NCBI GenBank assembly: GCA_963971425.1
Contig: OZ020514.1
Coordinates: 12,715,218-12,779,217, forward strand
Direction of reading: 5' to 3'
Source: Bryoerythrophyllum caledonicum
Lineage: Eukaryota > Streptophyta > Bryopsida > Pottiales > Pottiaceae
Length of the DNA stretch: 64,000 bases
In this document: piece after piece, positions 11,471 to 23,307 of the stretch
Numbering within the stretch: the first letter of the stretch is position 1
Layout of the letters: each line of letters begins with the position of its first letter
Notes under the pieces: model-generated
Told to the model about the DNA's origin: nothing
What the model saw: only the letters and a program-made list of their open reading frames with translations
Databases searched by the model: none
Position numbers and translations under genes: made by a program

Positions 11471-13559
11471 TTTAGGGTCGTTGAGTTTTAATGTATACAT
11501 GATGCTACATTACCTTGACTATTTCTCCGAGAAAAAAATTAAATTTCCAATGTTAAAAACTATAATTTGTACTGTGCTTCGGATGGAAGATTTTCGGGTT
11601 GTAGCAATTTTTATGTATATCAACCGAAGAATCTCTCAACCATGGCGGGGTTTGAACTATAGATTTTGATCAACTTTTTTTACTCATGATACATAAATAC
11701 ATACAAATAGTGCCAACCATGGTGGTTCAAGGAAGACGATTAAAATGTGGTGGGACATGTGGGCACTCTTGAATATTTAGTTGATTTGGGTTGTAGGATC
11801 CAACAAATGATTTGTCATGCCAATTCCGGCAATGCACAATCTGCATCCTTTAGGTTTTTGTATAAATTCATGGCATTTAATAAATTGTTTAAGTAATACG
11901 TTTCTGGAATTTGGTGTAATGATATGCTATGTCATGCTTACACAATTACTAATATGAGCACATTGGATATTATGTTTTGTTCATGTTGGAGATTAGAATG
12001 GAAATACAAAGAGAAGAAAATGTTAGACGGTACATGTAGAAGAGAAGTGTAGGAAATTAGAGAGAAGCAGAAAGAAAATAATTCAAAAGGAAGAGAGGGA
12101 CAACCAAATAAAAATTAAAACTGTCAAGTAAACTAGAAGGAGAAGAGAACCAGAGAGAGAGAGGGACAATTATAAATGTACATCTTCTTAAATTTGAAAC
12201 ATCTTGTTTTCTCTTGTACAAGATGTGTTATAAACCTTCTCATTCATTGTTTGGATAAACGTTCTAAAAGATGCCGGGTGCACAAAAAAGTGAAATGTGA
12301 ATTGGCCATGTTTGAACCTCCACTCCTTGCACAAATTTGTTTGAATATGCTACTCCCGTTTCTTACCTCTATAAATTGGTGTATATGGAATTAACATCAA
12401 GATGATCAGAACAATATAAAATTATGAACTTTTGGATTGGATCAGGGTTTAGGGAAAGAAAAGTCAAAGTCTACAATACCAGTCAACGATGGAAGAAAAT
12501 GAACATTTTTTTTTACTTTACCGACTATAAACTATCAATCCATGTGGTGGATTGCAACCATAAGAGCATGTTGTGTTCATTTAGAAGTCTACTTTAGGAT
12601 CTTACGATTTAAATTCTAAAGATCACTTGAAAAATGTGATTGCTATGCCTCTTTTTCGATGTGACGGTTTAGGACTAATTTTTTAGCTAAATTGGCCATG
12701 TTCCTTTAGAGTTTCAAACAAGGGTAAAATATTTAGACCTTGCATATTACTTAAATATGATACGAAGTGTTGTCAAAGTCTTAGTGTCTCATGAATATGG
12801 ATCAACGCACGGAAGAGAATAAGTTGTTGTTTGGATTGTAAAGCCCATGATTTAACTATCCATGCGGTCGATAGGAACCAAATATATGAACACGCCATAT
12901 TGTATTAGTTGCAAACTATCGCAAGAATCGATAGATTATAGTGTCTATGTAATGTTTGAAGTATAGAAGTTCCAAATCTTTTACCATTGTCTTAAAAATT
13001 AGGCATCATGTTCATATCCAATACACCAATTTCTAGAGGTAAAAGAGGGGTGTAGCATCTTCGAGATAATTCAACAACAAGTGGAGGTTCAAGAATGGCC
13101 AATTCACGTTACAATCACTTGTGAACTAAATATCTTTTAGAATGCTTATCCATATTCCAATTGGTCAATTTTGTTGCACATTGTTTTGTTGCAAGTTTTG
13201 TTGCAATGTACCCTTGGCCTTTGAAACATTGTGACCGTGGGCCATTCCAATTTCCTCCTCGTGAATCAAACATAAAAAAACGAAACGAGCATCTCTTACA
13301 TGTTATGTAAGATATTTTCAGTGGAACCATTCTTAAGAAACTATATAAATATGTGCTTCCACGCGCACAATAGAATATCCGCGTGAATGCCCACAAAATC
13401 TTCCCGACATTCTTCCGACCATTAATGCACGTGACCGGATCTCCAGATCTGGATTGCACGGGGAAAGTCAACCGTCCCAGAAAAGGAAGTGGAGGACAAG
13501 GGAAGGGAGATGAGAGCCTGAGAGGGGAGAGAGTTGGGAGGGGAGGGAGCGCAAGGAAG
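11471..13559. other. AT-rich spacer with a diverged repeat in inverted pair
   Basis: No gene seen. A repeat at 12176-12560 (GAATTGGCCATGTTTGAACC, CCTCTATAAATTGGTGTAT) recurs in reverse complement at about 12870-13160 and in direct orientation near 34600-35060 and 35390-35700. It looks like an old non-coding repeat family. Confidence 0.5.
12176..13160. repeat. inverted pair of a ~400-bp diverged repeat
   Basis: The left arm (12176-12560) and the reverse complement of the right arm (about 12870-13160) share GAATTGGCCATG..TGAACCTCCACT and a TATAATCTATC-like block. Divergence is high, suggesting age. It could be a foldback element or two independent copies. Confidence 0.45.
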
Positions 13560-13870
13560 TGGAGGAGCCAAGAGGGGAGGCCGACCGATCGGGGTTGCCT
13601 GCGGACGATCTCGGCCGTCCGATCCGACGGCCGCGGACGGACTCTGCGGCCGGATCCGATCGGACGGCCGAGACAGATCTGACGGCTGTGGCTGCGGACG
13701 GCCACGGCTGTCCAATCGGTTGACCGCGACCCATGAGACGGTTGCGACCGTCTGTGGCGGCATCGTGGCCGTCCGATCGGGTGATATGCCCGAGGCCATC
13801 TGCGATCGGACGGCTCGGACGAGTCGCCGACCGTCCGCCGAGGCCATCCGCCACTCGCGGACGGCCGACC
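13560..13870. repeat. CGGACGGCC cluster upstream of accessory gene 2
   Basis: About 300 bases densely packed with CGGACGGCC / GGCCGTCCG variants. Arginine- and proline-rich frames on both strands are by-products of the repeat. With the L1-bearing segment 9050-13560 removed, it would fuse with the 8862-9035 cluster into one hub between two divergent accessory genes. Confidence 0.7.
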
Positions 13871-13946
13871 TTTCTCCCACACTACAGTGGGCGAGCTGGT
13901 TGCTTTGGCAGATTGTGCCGAATCGCTTGCGCCCCATCGAGTGGCT

Positions 13947-13956
13947 CTATATTTAT
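13947..13956 (+). promoter_or_regulatory. possible TATA box of accessory gene 2
   Basis: CTATATTTAT lies between the GC-rich cluster and the gene, about 280 bases before the ATG at 14237. The arrangement matches that of the hAT transposase. Confidence 0.35.
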
Positions 13957-14236
13957 CATATTTTAATTCGTTTAACCTCTAAACGAGCAGAGTCTCCTTC
14001 GGGGGGATTCCTTGATTTTTGGGCAGGTTCCTAAAATTCGTAAAACAATTCAATTTTCTCTGAAATTTTTATTCTACATTGCCTTTGATAAGAGCTACGT
14101 GGACATATTTTTAATTTCTTTTTTGGATTTGTGGTTTGAAAATTAGTATCACTTATAGTTTTTGAGGGAAATTGTCAAGGAACTTTAGGGGTTAATTCCC
14201 ATTCATTCATTTCATTGTTTGTTCTAGTTAGGGAAG

Positions 14237-15469
14237 ATGCCAAGGTCCAACCGGCCCGTTGCTCCAAAGGGGAAAGCCCCCGAGATGGATTGGGATGCAA
14301 CAGACGATCCAGATGTCGTTGCGGAGTACGGATGGCAGGATGAGGAAGAGAGGTTGTGGACTTGCACCATGTGCAAGAGGTACGTGAAGATGAAGCACCT
14401 CATGAAGTTGTGGCCCAGGGCACAAGCGAGGATATCGGGGCCGCGGCGCGAAGGTCTAGCGAGCAATTGTCTGAGCGACCATTTCCGCCATCGATATCAT
14501 GAGGTCACTACTGCGGTGGGTGTGCGTAACTCGAGGCCGGAGATCATGTTGTATTCGAACATGGCGATGGTTTGGGCGGAAATCGTCCTACACAAAAATG
14601 TGGACTGGCGCACCGTGGCGGGCCGCAATGTCAGCCTGATGGATCGAACTGCCCATTTTATACCAACCACCTGGAATCAACCGAGTGATTGTTGGCCACG
14701 TTGGTCAAACTGAAGATCCGGGGACGATTCCGATGCCCACCAACAACGGCGGACACCTCCAGAAGAGTACGGGGGACATAACTACAACGACTACAACCGT
14801 GGCAATGATATGGGTTCCGCACCTGTATCATTTGGTGGGGGGAGTGGCAGCCATTACCACGAAGGCGGCCAATGTGGTACAGGGACCAACACCCCTAAAA
14901 GCTATACGCCAACGCATCCAAGGGATACGTACGAGTCTGGTCGAAATTCCCCCGGAAAAGAGGAAGAACACAACACTCAACACTCAACACCCGTCTATTA
15001 CGACGGATATGGCGGTTCTTACTATGGATATGGCCGTTCTTTGGATGGCGGCCAATGTGGTACAGGAACAAACACCCCTCAGAGCTATACGCGAACGCAT
15101 CCAAGGGATACGTACGAGTCTGGACGTAATTCCCCCGGAAATGAGGAAGAACACGACACTCCAAACCCTGGACCCGTCTGTTACGACGGATATGGCTATG
15201 CTTACGATGGATATGGCCGGAGATTAGATGGGAGAGACAACACGCCTCCATCAACGTTTCCACCTCGTCAGAACGAAGATGCCGAGTTTGAAAGACAAAT
15301 GCATGAAGCCACAATACAAAGCCAGAACGAGTACATCCGTAGGCTCGAAGATGAATCTCGCTACATGAACAGACAATACAATAACTTGTATGATGTTTAT
15401 TCAAGCGGGCCGTACTCAAGTGGCGCTGGGCCAAGTCAAAGACGTGATACTGACTCAGATTCCGATTAA
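14237..15469 (+). CDS. hAT accessory protein 2 (KYVKM/KLWPR family) with Tyr/Gly-rich repeat and coiled-coil end
   Basis: One frame of 411 codons from ATG 14237 to the stop at 15469, broken only by an in-frame TGA at 14711-14713; the codons either side stay in the same frame and style. The N-terminal 150 residues match accessory protein 1 (GWQDEEERLW, MCKRYVKM, KLWPR, HFRHR, AEIVLHKNVDW). Then comes a hydrophilic region with a 61-residue tandem duplication (GGQCGTGTNTP...YYDGYG...YGYGR), a short coiled coil (FERQMHEATIQSQNEYIRRL) and an acidic, serine-rich end (DSDSD). The TGA could be a decayed CGA. The Tyr/Gly-rich part looks disordered and prone to self-association. Function unknown. Being found twice inside the element, it is probably needed for transposition or silencing control. 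Confidence 0.7.
14864..15229 (+). repeat. 183-bp in-frame tandem duplication inside accessory gene 2
   Basis: GGCGGCCAATGTGG starts at 14864 and again at 15047, exactly 183 bases (61 codons) apart, with high similarity across the unit. It encodes the Tyr/Gly-rich repeat. Confidence 0.8.
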
Positions 15470-15829
15470 TCATACATGGTCTTTGTGTAATGTAATCCAT
15501 GTGGATAATGTCTTCATGCGAGAACAATGTTGACTATTTTGTAAATTTAGAAGGCCATTCTTTAAGATCTTCAAATCGATGTTTATTAAATATTTCTACG
15601 TTGCGGCCATGTCAATGTGGATGATGAATGTACAATGCATGCTACATGTTTCCAAATGAATTTTATTGATAAGTTTTTAGTATAAGTGGATGTGTGGAAT
15701 GAGAGATTTTTATACATTCCAACTTTTCATTCACCTCATAAAAGTTATAGAGTATTTCATATCATTACATGTTAAATAAATTATTTTTACAACATGTACC
15801 TCTAAAGTTCCTTGAGTATTTCTGACCCA
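15470..15829. other. 3' flank of accessory gene 2
   Basis: AT-rich and non-coding. It probably holds the 3' UTR of accessory gene 2. No other feature seen. Confidence 0.4.
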
Positions 15830-16376
15830 AAAGTTAAAGCAAGAAGAGAAACGTCGGTCCGCAAAGGGGCCGGCGTGAATAAAGAATTTGTTCGTTCCAT
15901 CACTAAGACCATGCCCACCAGACACCATGTCGGGGAGGGCTTGGTTTCTTTTCCATTTTGCGTTGGTGTAGTAGAATGGACATGGTCTGTTGAATGGCAA
16001 CAGTGTTAATAATATTGAAAGTGTGTGAAATTGTTTCGATGGAGATTTTAAAGGTATCTGAAAAGGAAATTTATAGATGGGATAAAGGTGGTGGCACGAG
16101 CATCGGCAGTGATTACAATAAGTGGGTCCATTTTCCATCCAAGGGCAATGATGTCATTAATAAGGGGTTGTTCGGTTGGTATTCATTTATTTTGTTTTCA
16201 ACTGTTTCCTGGGAGAATCTATCATTACAATATGTGAATTCGATGAATTGAATGGTATACTCTTGGTTAATGTGGTCGGGTGCAGGGTCGTTGTATGGTA
16301 GGCCCCGAATGCAAAGTATGTCGGCTTTGAGTCTAGCGTTACAAAGACAGCGCTAAATTACGCATGTGCATGGGAG
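15830..16376 (-). mobile_element. LINE copy L2, 3' portion (split by MULE E1)
   Basis: The minus-strand homology matches the C-terminal and 3' part of L1 (for example TTGAATTCATTGAATTCAC-like sequence near 16230). It stops at the E1 left end and resumes at 30341, so E1 inserted into this LINE. Confidence 0.7.
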
Positions 16377-16485
16377 GGGGAATGCTATCTTCCGAGCGGT
16401 GAGCGGTGCGACGTGAGCGGTGAGCGATGCGACGTGAGCGGTGAGTGGTGCGACGTGAGCAATGAGCGGTAAGGGGTAAAAACTT
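16377..16485. repeat. E1 left terminal inverted repeat with GCGGTGAG array
   Basis: The terminus GGGGAATGCTATCTTCC is followed by repeated GCGGTGAG and GCGACGTGAG words. The mirror image lies at 30213-30330, and a related end at 63081. Confidence 0.85.
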
Positions 16486-17195
16486 TGAAGTGCATTTACT
16501 TCAAAAATTATCCTTAAAGTGAATTAAAAGGGACCTCAAATCCTAGAATATCAGTATTAATTTGTTATCCTGAAGAGAAACAATTTAATTTTTATGAAAT
16601 GACTCAAAAAGAATCGATCAGATGGAACCCTTTATATGTGGCAATGTCCATTGTAAGAGGCCCAACGATGTACGCAAAATTTGAGTATTAGTTGACACCC
16701 GGCAAGACTCCTATGATATCCGTTCACAAAAGAGATTATCAGAGGAATATCAATGAGGAAAACATGAAAGAGTCTCAGAACTAAGAAGGCCAATAAGAAA
16801 TAATTCGGTCCTATGAAGATATAAAAAGATATTGGGGGATCATAGAAGTTCCAAAAATTGTAATAATGTGAGATAAAGAAAGAATAAGGGTGAGAGTGTA
16901 TAGGGTTGGCAAATAATGGGATGCCAACGGCATTCGAATTGGAGTCGTTTAAGTAAGAATCGTGGGAGGATGACGATTTTAGAATATAAGCAGAATACAA
17001 TAGTTCTCGAGAGGGAGGAGTCTAGGGGAATAATGCTGATGTTTCGAATATTGCGCGAGATTAGTTCCAACCGAAAGACGGGAAGAAAAATTTGAGAACC
17101 CAAGGAACAAAAATAATTTTTGAGGGATAATGCATTGAGATGCAAAGTGACCACGAAAGTTGTTGCGAAGATATAGTGTAGCACATCAAAATTCT
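16486..17195. other. E1 left non-coding arm
   Basis: AT-rich, with no coding pattern I trust. It holds the 3' flank of the methyltransferase gene. Confidence 0.4.
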
Positions 17196-20100
17196 TTAAA
17201 AGGAAGAGTTACAGTAACTATCCGGCGATGAAAGTAAAATGTCTGACTCCTCTCGTGCCTCGAGATCAAGAAAGTCAATAAAACTAAAGCTTGAACTAGA
17301 AGAAGTAGATGCAGACAAAGGAGAGACTACGTTGGCCATCTGGTTTGCTGTTTGGCCCGCATACGAAGGGAGCAAGAAGTCCCTTTCCGGTGAAGGTGCC
17401 AACGCCATCAAACTGAAACAGAATGAGACCGCACAAATTAAAATGGAAGACAGGAAATATGTGATGAAAAACTAAATGTTGTGACTTACTTACTCAAGCG
17501 GTTTCTCTTGGTGATCTTGCGGATTGGGGGATCTTCGTCAATGGTGAGGTCCACAGAGGCTGGCTGAACGGGAGTGGCTCGAGGAGGCTTTGGCATAAAA
17601 AGTGGCTTCAACACCGCCTCAAACACAGCCTTATCCGATTCGAATCCCACGAAATGCCGTCCAGCGGCGCGACAAGCTCGAAGGGAGTTTCCTAGAGGAT
17701 CAGACAAGCACAGAATTGTTCATAAAAACAATAGAAGCGAAGTCAAAGTAGGAAATTTGAGGCTAATAGATGGATAAACGATACCTGTAGATGCAAATGC
17801 ATCAAAGATCACAGCGCCTTGATTCGTGAGGGCCTCGAAAAGCATCTGGAAAAAGATGACGCCCTTCTCCCGTCCAGCCCTCCAAGGAACATTTCCGCGC
17901 ATAGTCTGGGAAGTGAGGTCGTTGTGATTGAGAAGGACGTCGGTCTCTTCAACTCCCCATCCAGTCTTTGACAGTTGAGCATTCACAATGTATGTGAAGG
18001 ACTCCATGCCTAGCGCGTTCCTCACGTAGAGGAGGATACGAAATCGGTGGGTCTCTAACGGAAAAGTCATTGGAAAGAATCAAAATTTAGTGAACTGAAA
18101 TTAAAATATGGAGCTCCGAATGAAGATAAATAATAACTTACCTTATTGGATGGATCAGATGGCAATGCTAGCGGTAGTTCGTTCACACCCCACCACTCAC
18201 GAAGTAACTTGAAATCGTAAGTGGCAGCGTATGACCGGATGTCTGTGCGGATGTGCACAGACTCTAGAATGATAACCATAATGCATCCCTTTTCAGAAAG
18301 AAATGAATCAGCAAATTCGAAGACAGCTTCAACAACGGGTTCAGAATAAATATTCCAAGAAGGAACATCTTTTGCATCCCTCGAAATAGAAGGGACCCAG
18401 AGGCCTTCCGGAATGTCCCCAAGAATTAGATCAAAACCACGGTGGGGACAGACTGCGCTGCGGGCCTGGTTCGATGTTGTAGGACACACTTGTAAAAACA
18501 ATAAATTCAGCATAAAATTACAAGAAGTATCTTGGAAAACAAAAACTGCATGCACCGAAACAGAGTTAGACTTTAATGTATAGATACTTTGCGGAGAGCC
18601 GACTGAGGCAGTATCTCATAAATTTCCATTTTCGTGTGGTTTAGGATGCAAACTTTGGCTGAAGCAAAAAAACTTAACGAACTGAAATTAGGACATCTAA
18701 TCAAAACTGAGGAGTCTGATTAGTCAATAGAACGGCAGAATGATATTGCCGCCAACGGCATTTCAAAAAGGTACGAACTGATATCATTAATTTCAGAAAA
18801 GAAGATGAAATGCAAAAATTGTAGCCTCAAAATAATGGAGAAACTTACCTTCAGCATGAACTCGTTGAGTCGTACCATACAAGGGTGGTCTTTTCCACCA
18901 TTCATCATATCCTAGAGAGATGAAAGCTCCACCCTGGTATCCATCTTGGGAGCTGACGCAGTCGGTGGAGAAAATGCGTCATGAAACGCCTTCTTTTTTA
19001 CCACATGGGATGATTGAGGGGGAGGGGATACCGGAATCTCTGGAGTGGGATCTACATCTGGAGAGCTTTCACCGGCAGCTTGGGTGGCGTCAGACGCGGG
19101 AACAACTGAGGGAATAACGGCCTCGAAATCAGTCTCGCGCGATGATGATCCACGAGTCTTCTTTGCGGAAGCTTTGCCCTTACCCCTTGCTTTAGTTGTT
19201 GCAGAAGCCATTTGAGCACTGCTCTCCACTCCAATTACCTCAGGTTGAATGCCGTCTCGCAGTGAGATGTCAAAATGAGGCGGACTCTGAACTGGGCAGT
19301 CTAGATACCAGCCGCAGCGATCCAGTGCTGAGGACCCCAATCAAACTTGATTCCCTCAGAGATCATCGTGGAAGGGCTCTTGGGATCTAGGTAGGACGCA
19401 AAGAAGGGAGGACTGCGGGTTACGGCTTTTGCGGGCATCAAAATGTACTTAAAGTACCGGTATAACGTACGCCGCAGTGCCGAAGTAAACCCACATTGAT
19501 CCAAAGGTTCATAGTTCTTGTGAACGCCTTTGTCCACGTTGAACTCCCGATAGAATGTTGTTTCCCAAAGTTGAATCCGAAGTTCCTCAATGTAGTCCGC
19601 AATTTGTGTGATGGGCTCGCCAATATCAGGGTCGTAATTGACTTCCACCCCAATATCCGACAGTGAACCTTCCAACAGGCGCTCGGCTTCGATAGACAGC
19701 TGCAAAATAGTTTTAACCACAGAATGACTACAAGGTTTCATAGAAATATCTTAAAGCTATAGTTTATGTAGAATGCATACCTGTGCCCACCAAGTTGCTC
19801 GGTGAAGCCACTCAGGGAACTCACTGTCCGGGAACTTCGACTTCGGGAACCTGAGAGATTCACGAAGATTTCCATCTCTATTCCATCGTTGCAGCCACTT
19901 CACTTTCATCAATGGATCCATGGCGGATGTCGCGAGCATACAAAGCTTCTCCTGAGTCATCTCAGCGTCGTCCTCATGAGCTTCGTAATGTATTTTCACT
20001 TGCCCGAGGAACGCGGGCGTGTGCTTGGGATCCGCAATTGGAAGCTGCTTTCGTAGCTCTGAAAGGGTGGATAACTTCATTTTCTCAACGGCCTTTCTGA

Positions 20101-22730
20101 CGAAGTCTTGCGCATTTGATGAAGTCCACTCTGTCGGATCTGAGAATTTCTCAGCGAATTTCCTTTGCGCCACCGCTGCAGCTTCTCCGATCTCTTGCTG
20201 TAATTATTTCACAAAAGTTAGAGAGACAAACATTAAGACTAATGTAGCAGAACTTTATGGACAAGCACAGTCAAATTCATGGAGAATGAAGTATCGGATA
20301 AGGGAGTGCCGCTGCCGGCACACTACAAATGATAATGAACATTGAAAGTCAAGGATGTCTGAAGAAATCGAAAATACAACGGACTATCATTCTCCGAATA
20401 CAGTAAATGAGTACCTGCTGAAGTAGATCATTAAGTCGTAATTACTCCAGTGCGCACATTTACGATGCGCCGTGGCTCTACAGAATTCTATACACGTTCC
20501 AGATAGCTGAAACATGGAAGCGAGAGAAGCCGTTTCCGGCAGACAACTAAAGCGTCGCCCTAATTGACAAATGAGAACTGACGACGAGGATTATTTTGTG
20601 TGATGTAGCGACGGCTAATCGGCCTCAATGGCAGCGGCAGAGCAATTAGTGCCATTATTTGGAATGACAACCTTGAGCAGTAGAAGGTGCGCCGCTGCTG
20701 GCATACCCCTCACAGACTCTCCTGTCGTCCACATTTTAGATTGTGAAAGAAACAACACTGATCATGTCCAATCAAGAGTATAGTGCGAGTAAGGGAGCAG
20801 AAAGGTCTGCCGGTAGCGGCATACCATCACAGAGCAAAGAATTGAAGACTTCACATGGCGCTGTGAAGGTCTCTTGCTTCCGCTACAGTAAACAAATCTT
20901 CCAATCGCCTACCTCAAGTCGAAAATCATTATCTCCTGCTCACGACTTCGAGCAAAATTTGAGTGAATTCCAAAGGTGTAGAGGTGTGCCGTTGGCGGCA
21001 CACCCCCCAGCGCCCAAGTCATGACACGAGATTGGTGCGAATATGTACACATACGAACCAATCTCGTGTTGCAGCGTACGCGCTGGAAGGTGTGCCGCTG
21101 GCGGCACACCCCCCAGCGCCCAAGTCATGACACGAGATTGGTGCGAATATGTACACATACGAACCAATCTCGTGTTGCAGCGTACGCGCTGGAAGGTGTG
21201 CCGCTGGCGGCTCACCCCCCAGCGCCCAAGTCGTGACACGAGATTGGTGCTTATTAGCTAGTATACGCACCAATCTCGTGTCCCAGCGTACGCGCTGGGG
21301 GGTGTGCCGCTAACGGCACACCTCTTGTTATTGTATAAGCATTGTTAGAGAGCGAGTACGACAACACATAAATACATGTCGCTGCAACGGGCTGTAGGTT
21401 GGTTGGTGTGCAGGTAGTGGCAAATTAGTCCCAAATTCACAACTCACAGTATTGTTGTGCCGTAGGATTCAAGCAATCAATCTCATGTAGTCGCTTTACT
21501 CTATTCTAATACATGAGCCTAGCAGAATATCTAATGCTTTCTGCGGTGGAGGTCTGCCGCCAGCGGCATACCTCCTCTCCGAAGTAGATATGGGAAAGGC
21601 CAGGCACATATACTGACTTCCAAGTATACACATCTAAGAAAACAAACTATTTTGAGGTCTGTACTATGAATCAAAAGTCAGTTAAAGGACAAACCTGGTA
21701 AAGGACGGAGTTCAAAGACTTTAAAGTCAGCGTGTACCACGTCCGCTTGACGGAGTTCTGCTTCGCTTCCGCAGCATTAATCTCTGCTTTCGATACGAGT
21801 TTTTCGAAGTAGTTCAGAGGCTGACCAGCCATTCCTTGTATACGGTAGAGCTTGTGCACAAGATTGGTCGTCACAAATGACTTCTGGTTTCGCCTGAACA
21901 GTAAGGATATTTAGACATAAGAAATCATAATCATTATGGATCGAAACATTCAGAGGTTCTAAAGTCGTGGATTCATACCAATTAACTTGATGAAGCGCGG
22001 AAAGAAGAACCGGAACATATCCATTAACATTAAGTAGGATGGATTCAACAACATAATGCCAGCTCTGGTCATCTCCATGGTCTCGGTTTATAATAGGCAG
22101 CCATGCCTACAGCCGATGGTTGCCATCCCACACATGGAACATCATATTCGAAAAGACTCTCAAGTCCGGATCCGCCTTTAAACGCGACTCGAATGCCTCG
22201 TTAGCTGAAATCCACGCAGGACTCCAACTCTTCATGATATCCTCTGAGACTTCAACGGTTTTCCCTTCGTGATTTTCTGTCGCTACATAGAACACACTTG
22301 AACCTTCCATGTAGCCGTTCTTTAGAAAATGCGAGCCAAGCTCCATTACATCGTTCTTCAGGTGAGGTCTCACAATGGGCAGCCCAATCATCCGACAAAG
22401 AGGAATGCTAATCTTCGACTTCTCTTTGGGCTGATATCGAAGACCGTCTAAAACTGCAGTCGTGTTCACGGTCTCTTGTAGGACAAGGTCATCCATCTGC
22501 TTCTCCAAATCCTCGGCTGATAGTGGATTTGAAGGATTTTCTACTGGTCTTTGGACATCAGCAATATCATCACTCTCCGCCCCATCTTCATCCAGATCCA
22601 ACGGGTCTGCACTTTCTGCAGTTACAAAATTGTAAGTGATAAATGCAAAACTCCACTGATAATTAGAGAGCTCCGACGGAAAAATACCTGATGGCTGCAC
22701 TGTAGAATTCAAGGAATATATTGTCTCCAT
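17196..22730 (-). CDS. ParB-fold domain joined to a beta-class N4/N6 DNA methyltransferase (about nine exons, one in-frame stop)
   Basis: Read from ATG 22730 leftwards. Exon 1 ends at a GT near 22687, and exon 2 starts after CTGCAG at 22619. Exon 2 holds a ParB/sulfiredoxin-like motif WDGNHR (22113-22133), followed by an in-frame TAG at 22107 and then AWLPIINRD in the same frame. Further exons with consensus borders lie at about 21899-21696, 20206-19782, 19701-19300, 19290-18915, 18906-18848, 18491-18131 and 18059-17790, then 17695-17483 and perhaps 17417-17196. The segment near 18400-18440 reads FDLILGDIPEG, at the position of the DPPY catalytic motif. FDAFAST, split by an intron from GNS, then GRHFVGFESD, match the C-terminal motif I of N6_N4_Mtase enzymes (FxGxG). 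Catalytic motif before SAM motif is the beta-class order. ParB-methylase fusions are known in bacteria and phages; here the gene is intron-bearing. KARGKGKASAKKTRG is a likely nuclear/DNA tether, and VDLTIDED resembles a SUMO-interacting motif. DIPE in place of DPPY casts doubt on activity. Confidence 0.7.
20306..21572. repeat. E1 palindromes, cluster 1 (eight copies)
   Basis: The arms GGTGTGCCG and CGGCACACC, separated by four variable bases, occur at 20306 (shorter arms), 20686, 20804, 20983, 21089, 21195, 21301 and 21551. All lie in one non-coding interval, an intron, of the methyltransferase gene. The loop varies (CTGC, GTAG, TTGG, CTGG, CTAA, CCAG) while the arms are kept. Confidence 0.85.
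20983..21322. repeat. 106-bp tandem repeat, three units plus, each with two hairpins
   Basis: Palindrome starts at 20983, 21089, 21195 and 21301 are exactly 106 bases apart. Each unit also holds a longer inverted repeat, ACACGAGATTGGT ... ACCAATCTCGTGT. The third unit has a different loop between those arms, yet the arms are intact. Confidence 0.85.
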
Positions 22731-23307
22731 CTCAGTATGACGTTCCTCTCCTCGTCATGACACATCAGATTTGGCTCTCCAATTCTAAAAATGCAGTAGA
22801 GATCATTAGAGGGACATGATTGGGAATGTGCGCATCAGATGAACGGAGCTCTAATGTGCGATATTATCAATGCGAACTTCCTCAAGACAGGTGTGATAGA
22901 TTAAATCTGAAAAGATATGATATCCCATTCAGATAACAGCTCATCTTCCAAATTATGGATCTACAATAGATTAAGCCTATTCTAAAAAATACCTCTAAAT
23001 TCGGAGTATAGCAAGCCAATTCAAGATTTGGTTCAGGGTGAGAGCCGACATAGTATAACAGTAGGCAGTTTGCTGAGCTACCGATTCACTCAAGCATCAT
23101 TTGTGAACGTGATCCAAGACGGCAGCACAATAATGAACTGGGTGGAGATAGATGGAATATAACTAACATCAAGACTCAATCACCTAATTCAGCACGAATC
23201 ACTTTTATGGCAGTCACATAAATGAGCTCCAATCCGAGAAGACATGCACGAGTTTGGGCGAATCAACCGTATGTATGAGCCCGACTCCGAGAAGAGGTGC
23301 ACAGGAA

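Noticed and set aside
13440-13940. Long arginine/proline/serine-rich open frames on both strands
   Set aside because: They arise from the CGGACGGCC repeat, which lacks stop codons in several frames; similar frames appear at 1530-1780, 8880-9140 and around the N gap.
20983-21322. CRISPR-like array
   Set aside because: The units are 106-bp tandem repeats with internal palindromes, with no variable spacers of constant length, and they lie in an intron of a eukaryotic element.
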